Shown: in pieces, positions 12,721 through 23,539 of the stretch
Layout of the letters: every line of letters begins with the position of its first letter
How positions within the stretch are numbered: the first letter of the stretch is position 1
Source of the DNA: Gorsachius magnificus
Lineage: Eukaryota; Chordata; Aves; Pelecaniformes; Ardeidae
Reading direction: 5' to 3'
Length of the DNA: 64,000 nucleotides
NCBI GenBank assembly: GCA_034008185.1
Contig: CM067082.1
Span: 102,791,311-102,855,310 of the forward strand
The notes under the pieces: generated by a model
What the model was told of the DNA's origin: nothing
Database searches by the model: none
The model's input: only the letters and a program-made list of their open reading frames with translations
Program-made: the position numbers and the translations under genes

Positions 12721-15700
12721 TGTCACATATATATGTGTATCTACATATGAAAACACAGTTATATGTTTCTATTCTGAATGTGTATCACTATATTATTCTG
12801 TTTAGATACCATAGGTACGAATCTGTTAGCACAAGGCATCCATGAGGGGGAAGAACACAGCACAATAATTCATATAAAAGAGAATACAGGCAGTGACAGG
12901 ATTTTTCTCAATACTCTAGTAGGATAGTATTTTATTAGCGTACTGCAAAATTTATTCCAGTTTTCATCCTCTAATTTACATGCATTTTCTCTAACCTTTA
13001 TTTAATCCTTAACTTAGAAAAAGATCATACAGCTGATTCCAAGGAAAATAATACCAAGTATTTTTCAGGTGACTTTTGATTACATCTTTGAATTTTTAAA
13101 ACCCTTAATTGTGTCTAGGTTTGCAACAGGCTCTCCTTCACCAGTTATTTGCAGGAAATGTCTTCATTTATAAGCTCTTTCTAAACTCTTTCTTTGTGAC
13201 TGGATGACCATGAAGGTACAAGGAACAGAGTGAGAAATAGTTTGTCCTTTTCAAATATAAAACACAAAAACTAAGGAATATGGGCAATAAATATGTAATA
13301 TCTGAACTACAGAATGTAAACGTCAACTGATTAATTTGGAACAGTGGCTGATGAAATCTAAAATGATAGAAAGCATTTGGAGTGTTAATAGGACATACTA
13401 TTCAAAGCAAAGGGAGGCAAAAAGCCTTAACAATACAGAGCCTAAGGAGATCTTCTATTGCCTGAACACTGAAATGTTAAGCAGATCATTGTGTCTTTAT
13501 TTGCAATGTGTTTTATTTTCAGAAGGTACTGGCAAGAGAAATGAACAAGTACCATAAATATTAATATTAGGAGTTGTTGTGGTTTAATTTTTTTTAAACA
13601 CCATGTACGTGTGTCTATTGTGAGAGCACTCCAAAACACTTCAGGTGAACTTAGCAAAGATTTAAACTCGGCTTTTTTATATAAAGCATATATATTGGAA
13701 TTTTATAACATCTGGAAACACCTCCTGAGAACAGTACCTGACAGGAGGAGCTGTAATGCTGTCAGGGCTGGATGAACCTATATGGGAATTTGGGAATTAC
13801 TGGAGACCGTATCTTACAGATTATATATATAATGATACTGACATCATGAATGTAGCAGAGCTGTGTGAGTTCCTGAGGGATCTGGGCAGGTAGAAAGGTA
13901 ATCTTACATGTGATATTGTTTGTTTGTAGTTCTCTGGAATTACAAAGGAAAGAAAAGAAGGGAAGGGCTTTAAAAAGAGAGATTGTCTTGATCAGCAATC
14001 TATGGATCTCTGCTACAATTTCTAGGAGTAAAGGTAAATGCTAAAGACTTTCAGAAAAGAAAAAACAATCAAAGAATCCTGCAGTTATCTCTAAAAAAAG
14101 ACTGTCTTACAGCCATTACAGCCACTTAAAACATTTACAGGGATGTCTGCAATGACTGTATCAATCGGTGTCTATGCCTCACTTCATAGCTTTCTGTCTT
14201 AGGGTCCGTACAACTTGTAAGCAACAGAGTAGTAAGCAGTAAAAAGTAACATTTTCTTTTTTTTAGTGTGCTGTATAGTGACAGACAACAAGTAAAAAAG
14301 AAGAGAGGACTATTTTGATGTGGCTGTGACTAGAAGGAGAATCAGAATTTTCAACAGTAAACTGAAGAAAAAAAAAACTATGACAGAGAACCATTGCGTC
14401 CACATCTCAAGTATAGATGCAAAGAGGTTTTATGTGATCCCTGCACAGCGAGGGCACAGTCCTGTTCTTTGCCAAACACAAGAGGCCAACAAATACATGT
14501 ACCCGTGTCACAAGTGTGGTGACAGATAAGACAGAACTGCATTCTTCCCACAGGGATACCCTATCATGATCACTTCTGAAAGCGTACCTGAATGTATTTT
14601 GTGCAGGTGTGAAGGTAAGTAAATGAAAATTTAATAAGAAAATACTGTCAAGCAGGAATAATGGCTGGTTACCACAGATGCTTCAAACAATAAGCAGTTT
14701 TGGTCGATCAACTTAAGGCTGATGGGAAGTGCAAGAATTAACCAATCTGTCCAGACATATAAAAAAGCTTGGCAATGAGCAAAAATCCATGTACCAATAA
14801 GTAATAGGGAAACTTGGTTCATATGGCTGTCCAAAATTCAGAATGATCTTGGGAGCTTGATCTAGCTCTTGGGAGCTAGGCCAAAAGGCCTAGTGAGTGA
14901 CTGTCCCTTTAGAACCATTCCCCAGGTGGACATTCTCAGGATGAAACACATTTGTTTATTTTGTCTCTTGGTAACAGAAAATTCAATCCATCATTGGCCT
15001 CTGACTACCCATCCTGTTTCCAGTTCTCTGGTAAGCTACTGGGAGATTTTTTTTTTCCCCCGCTCAAGAAAATCATTCTTTAAAATGTCAACGTGATTAA
15101 TAAGAGATTAATGGACTCAGCTCAGCACCTTGTCTGCTCAAATGTCACCTTTTGTGGTGCTTGGCGGTTCTCTTTTCCTGAAGGACACAGAAAGCAACAG
15201 TCTTGATCAGACAAGAGGCGCCCAAGTGCACTTGTTGGCACATAAACACAGACACTAACAATTTTCAATCATACAAGTTGGCCAAAAAACCTGGTTTTGT
15301 CCTTTCTGGAAGAATGTGTAACTCAAGCCTTTCAGTGTTTGCGATGTTACATTTGGCTGAACACCATTAATCTGAAGGATTGTACTTGTTGCATGTTGGG
15401 TGATCAAACATATTTGTGTCAAAAGAAAGTCGTGTTAGTGTTGTATGGAAAGGCTTCTTTCTTCCTGCTGAAACCTGATCTTCATTAACCCTCCATATAA
15501 GTAAGGAAGATTTTGTATATGAATGTCTGGGCAAAGTGAGAATGTCTTCTTTGCTACAACCTGCACACACCAAGCCATCAGTCTGCCTGGGCCTCAACTC
15601 TGATCTCATACCTGTTATTTAGGAAAATGCAGACAACTACCAGCATATCTTAGATCAGAACTGTCTTGCAAAAGGAGTATACGTACACATACCTCAGAAA

Positions 15701-15938
15701 AATAACATGGCTGAACTTAGCTAAAACTGGAAGGTTTTCATTCAAAACTTGAGTTATGCATACCGGATACAATCAGAGTTTGTAGGATTTAATAGCATCA
15801 TTATTTTAATATGTATAATTTTGAAAGGGAGAGCAAGTCTACCACCACCAAAGATGAAGGCCAAGAGTAGTCAAAATGTTGTTCATGTTGTAGAATGGTA
15901 TATAAGTACAGACAGTCCTATATAAGGTACAGTCCTAT
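12721..15938. other. Gene-free unique sequence
   Basis: No gene or RNA is recognised. Frames of 60-80 codons on both strands are unremarkable. Notable details are a short TA/TG palindrome just at the left edge (12724-12737), a T10C5 tract at 15047-15061 and an imperfect repeat of CTTGGGAGCT near 14849 and 14868. The last 40 bases form the left flank of the CR1 insertion. Confidence 0.5.
15911..15929. repeat. 19-bp direct repeat flanking the CR1, left copy
   Basis: GACAGTCCTATATAAGGTA here is identical to 17267-17285 on the far side of the CR1. It is preceded by GGTATATAAGT at 15897-15907, also found at 17243-17253 and 17282-17292. It is either a target-site duplication or part of a pre-existing tandem repeat that the element split. 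Confidence 0.8.
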
Positions 15939-17222
15939 CATAGAATCACAGAAAGGCAAGGGTTGGAAGGGACCTTGGGGGATCATCTAGTCCAACCCTC
16001 CTGCTAAAGTAGGTTCACCTAGAGCAGGTTGCACAGGACATCGTCCAGGCAGGCTTTGAATATCTCCAAAAAAGGAGACTCCACAGCCCCCATGGGCAGC
16101 CTGTTCCAGTGCTCTGTCACCCTCAAAGTAAAGAAATTCTTCTGCATATTCAACTGAACCTCTTATGCTTCAGTTTGTGCCCATTGCCCCTTGTCCTGTT
16201 GCTGGACACCACTGAGAAGAGTCTGGCTCTGTCCTCGTGACTTCCACCCTTAAGATATTTGTATGTCTTGATGAAATCCCCTCTCAGTCTTCTCTTCTTC
16301 AGGCTAAACAAGCCCAACTCCCTCAGCCTTTCCTCATAGGGGAGATGCTCCAGTCCCCTCATCATCTTTTTAGCCCTCCTCTGGACTCTCTCTAGGAGTT
16401 CCTCATCTTTCTTGAACCAGGGAGCCCAGAACTGGACACAGTAATCCAGGTGGGGTCTCACCAGGGCAGAGTAGAGGGGGAGGATAACCTCCCTCGACCT
16501 GCTGGCCACATTCCTCTTAATGCACCCCAGGATGCCATTGGCCTTCTTGGTAACAAGGGCACACTGCTGCCTCATGGTCAGCTTGTCATCCACCAGGACT
16601 CCCAGGTCCCTCTTAGCAGAGCTGCTTTCCAGCAGGCCAGCCCCCAGTTTGTACTGGTGCATGGGGATCAACCTCCCCAGGTACAGCACTTGACACTTGC
16701 CTTTGTTGAATTTCATCAGGTTCCTCTCCGCCCAACTCTCCAGCCTGTCCAGGTCCTGCTGAATGGCAGCACAGCCTTCCGGCGTATCAGCCACTCCTCC
16801 CAGTTTTGTGTCATCAGCAAACTTGCTGATGGTACACTCTGTCCCCTCATCCAGGTCATTGATGAGTAAGTTGAACTAGCCCTGGGGAACTCCACTAGCT
16901 ACTGGCCTCCAACTAGACTCTGCACTGCTGATCAGAACCCTCTGAGCCCTGACATTCAGCCAGTTCCCAATCCACCTCACTGTCCACTCATCCAACTCAC
17001 ACTTCCTGAGCTTCCCTATGAGGATGTTATGGGAGACAGTGTCAAAAGCCGTGCTGAAGTGAAGGTAGACAACATCCACTGCTCTCCCCTCATCTACCCA
17101 GCCGGTGATGCCATCATAGAAGGCTATCAGATTGGTCAGGCATGATTTTCCCTTGGTGAATCCATGCTGGGTACTCCTGATCACCTTCTTTTCCTCCACT
17201 TGCTTGAAGATGACACCCAGAA
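15939..17222 (-). mobile_element. CR1 LINE, 5'-truncated
   Basis: The minus strand carries the last third of a CR1 non-LTR retrotransposon. Its 3' end lies at the left, where the plus strand begins ATAGAATCACAGAA, the complement of the octamer-type CR1 terminus TTCTGTGATTCTATG. The typical 3' UTR block GGTTGGAAGGGACCTTGGGG follows at 15961-15980. Reading leftwards from 17222 it covers reverse-transcriptase palm, thumb and the C-terminal region. The 5' UTR, ORF1, the endonuclease and the N-terminal RT are missing, as is usual for CR1 because most copies are 5'-truncated. The 3' UTR type points to a bird. Right boundary is placed where CR1 homology gives way to a TA-rich palindrome, with an uncertainty of a few bases. 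Confidence 0.95.
16019..17222 (-). pseudogene. CR1 ORF2 remnant, reverse-transcriptase domain, inactivated
   Basis: This would encode the reverse transcriptase that copies CR1 RNA at the target site. Reading from 17222 leftwards it shows QHGFTKGKSCLTNL, then motif A reading VYLHFSTAFDTVSHNIL. The family has LDFSKAFD, so the first catalytic Asp is replaced by His (codon at 17059-17061). GVPQG follows, and then a TAG with loss of roughly eight residues and a frame change near 16865. FADDTKLGG with the catalytic Asp pair (16810-16821) is intact in the next frame. That frame runs 214 codons to a TGA at about 16150, caused by a small deletion. In the shifted frame the normal C-terminal block NFFTLRVTEHWNRLP continues to a TAG at 16019-16021. 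The two frameshifts, the stop and the lost Asp make it a dead copy. Confidence 0.92.
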
Positions 17223-17227
17223 TGAGA

Positions 17228-17249
17228 ATATACCTATATATAGGTATAT
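17228..17249. repeat. 22-bp perfect palindrome at the CR1 5' junction
   Basis: ATATACCTATATATAGGTATAT is its own reverse complement. It abuts the truncated 5' end of the CR1 and runs into the GTATATAAGT repeats of the right flank. Confidence 0.9.
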
Positions 17250-17292
17250 AAGTCAGTCCTATATAAGACAGTCCTATATAAGGTATATAAGT
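17243..17292. repeat. Right-flank repeat cluster of the CR1 insertion
   Basis: GGTATATAAGT occurs at 17243-17253 and 17282-17292. CAGTCCTATATAAG occurs twice between them, and the second copy lies in the 19-bp unit GACAGTCCTATATAAGGTA (17267-17285) shared exactly with the left flank. Confidence 0.85.
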
Positions 17293-20200
17293 CAAGACAG
17301 ACTACTGATCTTCAGGCTTTATCCATATTATTCTGAAGTCCGTGGAAAAAACAGATTAGAAGGATCAGAAGTGGCGACAGGGAAGATGACAGCTCCATTT
17401 CACAGCAAATGTTGAGGTTTCATTAAATTCTTTTATTCTGTACTGGAATTAATGTAAATCTTTTGTGCATTTTTGTCAAAATTATATTGTACTCCCTTTC
17501 TGATTGAAACTTGAGCTTTATAATGAAAAACAAGTAAATGTATGCTTTTCTCTCTGCTGCCTCAGAGAGGGGGCTGTTGTACAGCATATTTTTTTATGTT
17601 GATAAAGAAGTTGTAAGGCCAAAAGATCCAGATTCAAACTCCTCTTCTGCCTTATTTCAAACATAATTTTCGATCCCCAAAACTTAAATCAAGGTTTGAT
17701 TGATTGCCAAAACTGAGAATCAAAGGGCCCAGCTTTAGTGCTCCAATTAAAATGGGGTCTATAATGTAGAGCAGACATAAAAGATTGTATCTGTTCATGG
17801 TTGGAACTACCCTAAAAGATTTCAAATTATTATTCTAATAATAATTTACATTTTCATAATTTACATGCTCATTTACATCCATAATGGTATTACTGGGGAA
17901 ACTGTAAAAGGAAACAAAACATGATAGCTAGTTTGATATTCACAAGGTTGCCTTGCTTATAACTTCATCTGGTTGGATTCACATCTTCTATTAACAATGG
18001 CCATGTCTTTTGCATACAGTACAATTCTGACACTGTAATTGTCAACTACTGAATAAATGGAAAAAAGCTTAAATTTGAACATAAAAAACCTATCTGCAAG
18101 AGACATTTTTGGCAAACCAACGGGGGTCTCCTCTCAACAACAAGGGCAGATACTCATAGCCTGTTCCATTAAAATTATTTATAATGCATATAAAAAGAGT
18201 GCTCCATTAAGAGAAATAGTTTGGTAAAATAAGGAAGAGGCTAATGAAAAATGTGATCAGGGAGGATAGACAATGAAGAATAAGGAGAGATGCATTATCA
18301 AGTATACTTTTATATTTCTGTTTGAAAAATTCATATGAAACTGTAGGACCAAAGTTACTGGTACAAATGGGCCAAAATCTTTCTAAGTGGAATCTTTCAA
18401 TTTCTTGGTTATATCTTTGTGTATGCACAAGAGGCCAGACTGGAAAAAGAAACAGAATATATTATAATACAATAATCAGAAAGATGGCCAAAAGGGAGTT
18501 ATTCCACTGAATTAACCAGAGGGATTTCCATGCCAAGCTATGGTGCTTTTGCCTTTCCTTCACTCAACAGTAAGGGATCAAATATTATGTTTCCTTTTTT
18601 CCATAGCTATCCCAAATGAGCAGAAGTATAAAGTTATTCACGAAACAATTTAAACAGAAAATTAAACACTAGAAGAGCAGTTTAGTATGGTGACCATATG
18701 CATTAATCCTTGAAAATACAAAGCAAAATATTAATTTCCTTCTCCTGTTGGAAAAATTTTGATTGCTGACATAAGCAACTATTACTCTTAAGTGGTAAAT
18801 TACAGTGACTATTGTTTAAACATGGAAAGCTATGGATGCAGTAAATGACAGATGGAAGAAAACTGTCAGAATCTGCAGACATAAGCCTAAAATTTTAAAG
18901 ATTTGCTTCTTTGGGGGAGGGTTAGTTTTTATTTTGTTTTTTTCTTACAGTTCCACAGGCATGTCATGTCAGATTTTAGTCAAGGAGACTAAATCCTTCC
19001 CACAGAATTTATAGAACAGAAAGAAACAATTTCTTGTCTCATTCCAGAGTGTTGGTAATTACTGCTTTAGGCAACCGAAAGTCTTTGCTAGACAGTATCC
19101 TTTTTCCGACACAAGGGAATGCGGCATTCTGTCATGTGAGGATTTCATCTTTATTATAGGCCAAGAGGTTATGCCAGTAGGAATGTTATTTTTTAAAGCT
19201 AGCTTTTCTGATGAGATTCCTACACAATATATTTTTTCTTCTTTCCTACTTTTCCTTCATTGCTGACACTTTACATAGAAGCCAATCTTTTCTTTTGCAA
19301 GAGAGCAGAGTTCTTGGAAAGACCATATAACTCTTTCACTAGGAAATCTGTGTTTCCAGGCTGACTAGAGACATAAAACAGATATAAGGAATTAAGTATT
19401 CATCCAACTATCCCAGCCCTTCTCTCCCTTTAGACAGCATTAGGTTTTCTGGGTACACCACTTGCCATTCAGTGCACATCTAAGGCTTCAGCTCCAACAA
19501 TGAAGCCTATGCTAGCTGTAGCTGGATTTTCAATCATTCAGTATGCTGAAGTGAATAAAAACAAGAAAAAAATGCAGCACAGAATGATGGAATATGTATT
19601 AAAGTAGTTCATGGCCTCCACCAAATATGCCATTTACAATGAGTTTTAAAGAGAACTTGAATTTTGGTCTCAGCACCGTGGAATAAAAATAGCTTTTTTT
19701 TCCCCTCCTGGTTGCCAAATGTGAATAAAACAAATTCTATATAAAAATCACATTTCAACATTACTGTTCTTCATTCTCATCCTTTCATGGAACTTCTTTC
19801 AAAAATTTTTTGTCGTATCTATCATGTCATAAATAGTCAGACTGTTCAACAACACTGCTCTAAAATTCTGACTTTGGGGTTTTGGGGTCTTTTTCTTCCT
19901 TATCTATGTAAAACACCTATCAAATATCTATTTCTACCCAAACCCCCTAAATTTAGGGTTTAATTCAGTTAAAGGAGTCAATACTTCTATCATACAAAAA
20001 ACATAGATCTCATTTCATTTGGTGAAATGAGCCATTCACAAAGCTAAAAAATGCCAGTGGAGGACTGGATGCATCTGTTTTAAAGAACCTGTTTGCTTCA
20101 ATATTGAAAATCATCTTTCTGTTGCCAAGTAAAGACAGAAAGTATTCTGTTTACATGATGACCTTATAATGAGGACTTTTTTTCATAATAAAGTTATCAT

Positions 20201-20627
20201 TCAAGGATCGTAGGGAGCAAATGAAGGTTCTTAATTATTTTGATGAATTCTATGCCAAGTCAATAAACATTTTTTACTTGATTTACCTGTCAAGAGAAGA
20301 AAGGAGAAAGCTGATGTCGAAAATCCAAAGCACGCCATTATCTGTGTTGGGCTACTTTAAGGACAGCCTATCTTTTTAAGGGCTTTTCCCTTTTATTTCT
20401 GGGTAGATGAAAAGAGTTTTCCACTGGGTGAGGAACTGAACAGAGCTGTCACATAGTTCTCTGAAAAAAAAATAGATCAAAAAAACCCAGATTCAAAGAA
20501 AACTTTTGTTTTTCCTGTTAGGCTAAGCTCTTATGCCCTGCTCTATTGTTGCACTGCATTGGCTAATATTTTGTGTTCAGATCCAACAGTCTAATTAAAA
20601 TGTGGAGTCTTTTCTCTCTCATACTGA

Positions 20628-20683
20628 TATGTATACAGATACACACATACATATATACACACACACATATGCAAACATATACA
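20628..20683. repeat. Degenerate CA/TA microsatellite
   Basis: This is an alternation of ACAC, ATAC and ATAT units with interruptions. The longest pure CA stretch is only five units, so it looks old and interrupted. Confidence 0.8.
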
Positions 20684-21536
20684 AGGTGCTCAGAATATTT
20701 GGCCTCTTACCAAAACCCTTCTCTCTCTAGGATTCCTAGGGCTTTATAGCTTTGACATTCTAGAAAGTACTTGCTAATGTAATGACTTAAAAAATTAGAT
20801 TTGCATGAGTTAATTATAGGAAAAGGGGTGGGTTTTTTGAAGTAACGTATGATTTACAATCCACATATTACTTCAGGCAGAATATGTTGTTTCCTTATGT
20901 GTTGACAAGATTGCTCAGAATGAGATACCATCTGACACTGTAAATCTGTATTTTAAATACAAATTGGTCTGTTCACACTGGCCATTTTTCTAACTACTGG
21001 AAAATACCAACAGCCTCTGTGGAGGCAAGAACTACATTTCTGTTTTTTCCACTTTATTGGAATTGAAAGATAGATTATTTTTATGTGTTTTTTGCAGTTT
21101 AATACACAGAAGACTTAAAATTATTGCTACTGTGAGACCTTTAACTATGACAAAAAACATTGGAATATGACCAAAATCTTTGTTAGCAGCCAGGAATAGG
21201 CAACAGCGTGGAAAACTAGTGTTCTCATACGGCTTATGACAATCTATGTCAATGCCAGTGCTGTTCATTGTGCCCACTTCCATCAGCAAGAACTTCCTAT
21301 GGTGATCTGTCATTACTCTCTCTGCTAGTTATAATCTTTTAGTCATCCAACATTTTCTTTTACTAAACACGCTGTTTTATGTATTCTATAAAAGATCATC
21401 ATGACATAACTCCTGATGACTAAGTATATTAATGAATATCCCATGAACATCCACCAACACGTTGCCTCTCTCCACTGAAAGGATATGTGAAATCAGTTTA
21501 AAATATAACTTCTTTGTGCAGTCCACAGTGTGCAAT

Positions 21537-21572
21537 GTATATAATACATCACTGAGTGTATAATACATCACT
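21537..21572. repeat. 17-bp near-tandem duplication, period 19
   Basis: TATAATACATCACT occurs at 21540-21553 and again at 21559-21572. With the three bases before each copy, 16 of 17 positions agree. Confidence 0.85.
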
Positions 21573-21878
21573 TTCTCTTAGGCATGAAGATGATGATAAA
21601 TCTTTACTTGTCAAATCTCTTCCTGAAACAGAAGGTCAGTTTGCCCCCAGTTATCCCTTGGCAATTACAGTTTTACACAGCTAAGCTACAAAATACTCAA
21701 GCATACCTCATATGTCTATACTGAGGCCATGCATCTATTCTGTGCATGTACAGAGTCCTGACCATGCTTAAGAGCTGTAATAAAATCATAGGGATGCTGT
21801 AAGAGGTAGCTGCTGAGTCATAGCTATCCAACAAAACTAAAACTTGGTCTCACAGTAAACCTCTCTTCCTTTGCCCTT

Positions 21879-21893
21879 CCCCCCCCCCCCCCC
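21879..21893. repeat. Poly-C run (15)
   Basis: Fifteen uninterrupted C follow CTT in a pyrimidine-rich stretch. The minus strand is a run of 15 G, which can fold as a G-quadruplex and is prone to sequencing error. It is followed by a short CTG triplet run, CTGCTGCTGCTG, at 21900-21911. Confidence 0.92.
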
Positions 21894-22503
21894 ATTTACT
21901 GCTGCTGCTGACCAGCGAAGTCTTAGGTCCCTACAGCCTACTAAAAAGCAAACCCACTCCCAACATGCAAATGAAGAGTAACAAAAGTTGAAAGGCAAAA
22001 GCCACCTTCCTCAAATCTAAGAAGACATTAGAAATTTTATAATAATCACTTTATAACGACTGTGTCCATTTCAGCAACAGTGGACTTCTTTCCTTCAGTA
22101 TAATTGCATATACTAGTCCCCTGACTAAATCCAGATCTACTTCTGATTGATAACAACTTTCAAAAAAACTGCATGACTAACAGGAGGCCTAAATCTTTAG
22201 GTCAGTCATAACAAAATAACAACTTATTCCAAGGATGTGATATCACCCTGTATCCAAACTTTGCTCTTGCATTCCTTTTGAACAAGAGGGTGTTGCTGAA
22301 CCTTTTATCTGGTATCTTTCATTATTGGGACATGGACAACAGCTGCGTATTCCCCACTATCTCCACATTGAATGAGTGTTACAGAGAACACAGAAGAGCG
22401 AGATGTACCAACAGCTGAACAAACCTCACACGAACTGACAAAAGTACCCTCTTTTCTTTCAGTTGGAAAATCTACTGTAAACGTAGCTTAGAAAGATATT
22501 AGA

Positions 22504-22519
22504 TTTTTTTTTTTTTTTT
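22504..22519. repeat. Poly-T run (16)
   Basis: This is an uninterrupted run of 16 T. No retrocopy is recognised next to it. Confidence 0.9.
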
Positions 22520-22957
22520 CCTCACTACCCGAGTAGTGCTGGACAACAACATCGCAAAATGTTAGCATAGCCCTCCTGCACAGTCAGGTTCCCTAGACAG
22601 AAATTGTTTGAAGTCTAAGATAAGGTTAAGTTTGGAAGAAACTTATCCTTTACACAGTTGTTCTCCTAGTTACTGAAGAGATGTAGATTTGTTTAAATAC
22701 TTGAGGTAAACTCAATTCAATATTTTGATGCTGCTAACTAGTGAGTGAGTGTGTGAACCAAAATTTATTATTGTGTACAAGAATTAAGAATTGTTTTTTT
22801 TTCACCTGAGGGCTGTTTCAAAAGAAATACAAACTTTATGTTCGGGTAAAAGCCTACATTCCTGATAAATTATTTCACCAGGGCAGAAGTGGCAGAACAG
22901 GTTTTATATTATTCATCCTCAAATTTGAACTGGAAGCAAATCCCGGGATCTGGTAAG

Positions 22958-23015
22958 AGTGTATACATGAGTGTATATGTGAGTGCATCAAGTGTGCACG
23001 TGTGTACATGAGTGA
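22958..23015. repeat. Degenerate TG-rich simple repeat
   Basis: GTGTATACATGAGTGTATAT and its variants repeat imperfectly (GAGTG and GTGTACATGAGTG). A related GTGAGTGAGTGTGTG tract lies at 22741-22755. Confidence 0.7.
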
Positions 23016-23121
23016 CACAACTGCCACCCAATTTTACTCTGTTTCATAACGTGGCAATCCATAGGAGGAAAGTGGCACAGAAAAGATGTTCAGTGGGGAA
23101 CTTGGGAAAGACAAGAACTAG

Positions 23122-23460
23122 TTGTGCGCGGTAGCACTGTCAGATATTCGCTCATACCACATTATTCTTCCTCAGATTACGGGAATTACATCCAACATAA
23201 CCGTCAAATTTCAACACAAGTACGATGCTACACTACTGACAACTCCACCTAATCCAGCACCTATCATAGATACCTTCCTGTACTTCCTACAGGAGGGTGG
23301 TCTTAGTGATAAACACCGCTTCCCAGGTGGCTCCATTTCACCTGTGAATGACAAGGTGGTCTTGGTGAAGGAACATGGCATAGAGAAGTCTGAGTTCTCT
23401 CCTAGCTTTGTACAGTCTTCCCATGACCTCCTCAAAGCCCCTGTAGCCACTTGATGCCTC
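23122..23460. other. Unidentified GC-richer island, open on both strands
   Basis: The composition rises above the surroundings, and frames of about 110 codons stay open on both strands (plus 23122-23454, minus 23211-23537). The plus frame includes PAPIIDTFLYFLQEGG and ends in LLKAPVAT; I recognise neither it nor the minus frame. The plus frame has no in-frame ATG at its start. A pyrimidine tract ending in CAG at 23175 could be a splice acceptor but is weak. A minus-strand AATAAA lies near 23495, upstream of the minus frame rather than after it. It may be an old retrocopy, an unannotated exon or conserved noncoding DNA. Confidence 0.3.
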
Positions 23461-23539
23461 AGCTTCTTGAACAACAAAATTGTCTTTATTTTATTTATGT
23501 AATCTGCAATGTACATTAAGCGTAGTAAGTGAAGCAAAA

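Larger units (their letters stand above)
17296..23110. other. Gene-free unique sequence
   Basis: There is no recognisable gene. The longest frame is 93 codons on the minus strand (21032-21313) and resembles no known protein. Simple repeats at 20628-20683, 21879-21893, 22504-22519 and 22958-23015 and the duplication at 21537-21572 are listed separately. Confidence 0.55.

Noticed and set aside
16450..16869. 139-codon plus-strand frame
   Set aside because: It is the antisense shadow of the CR1 reverse-transcriptase region, which is recognised on the minus strand.
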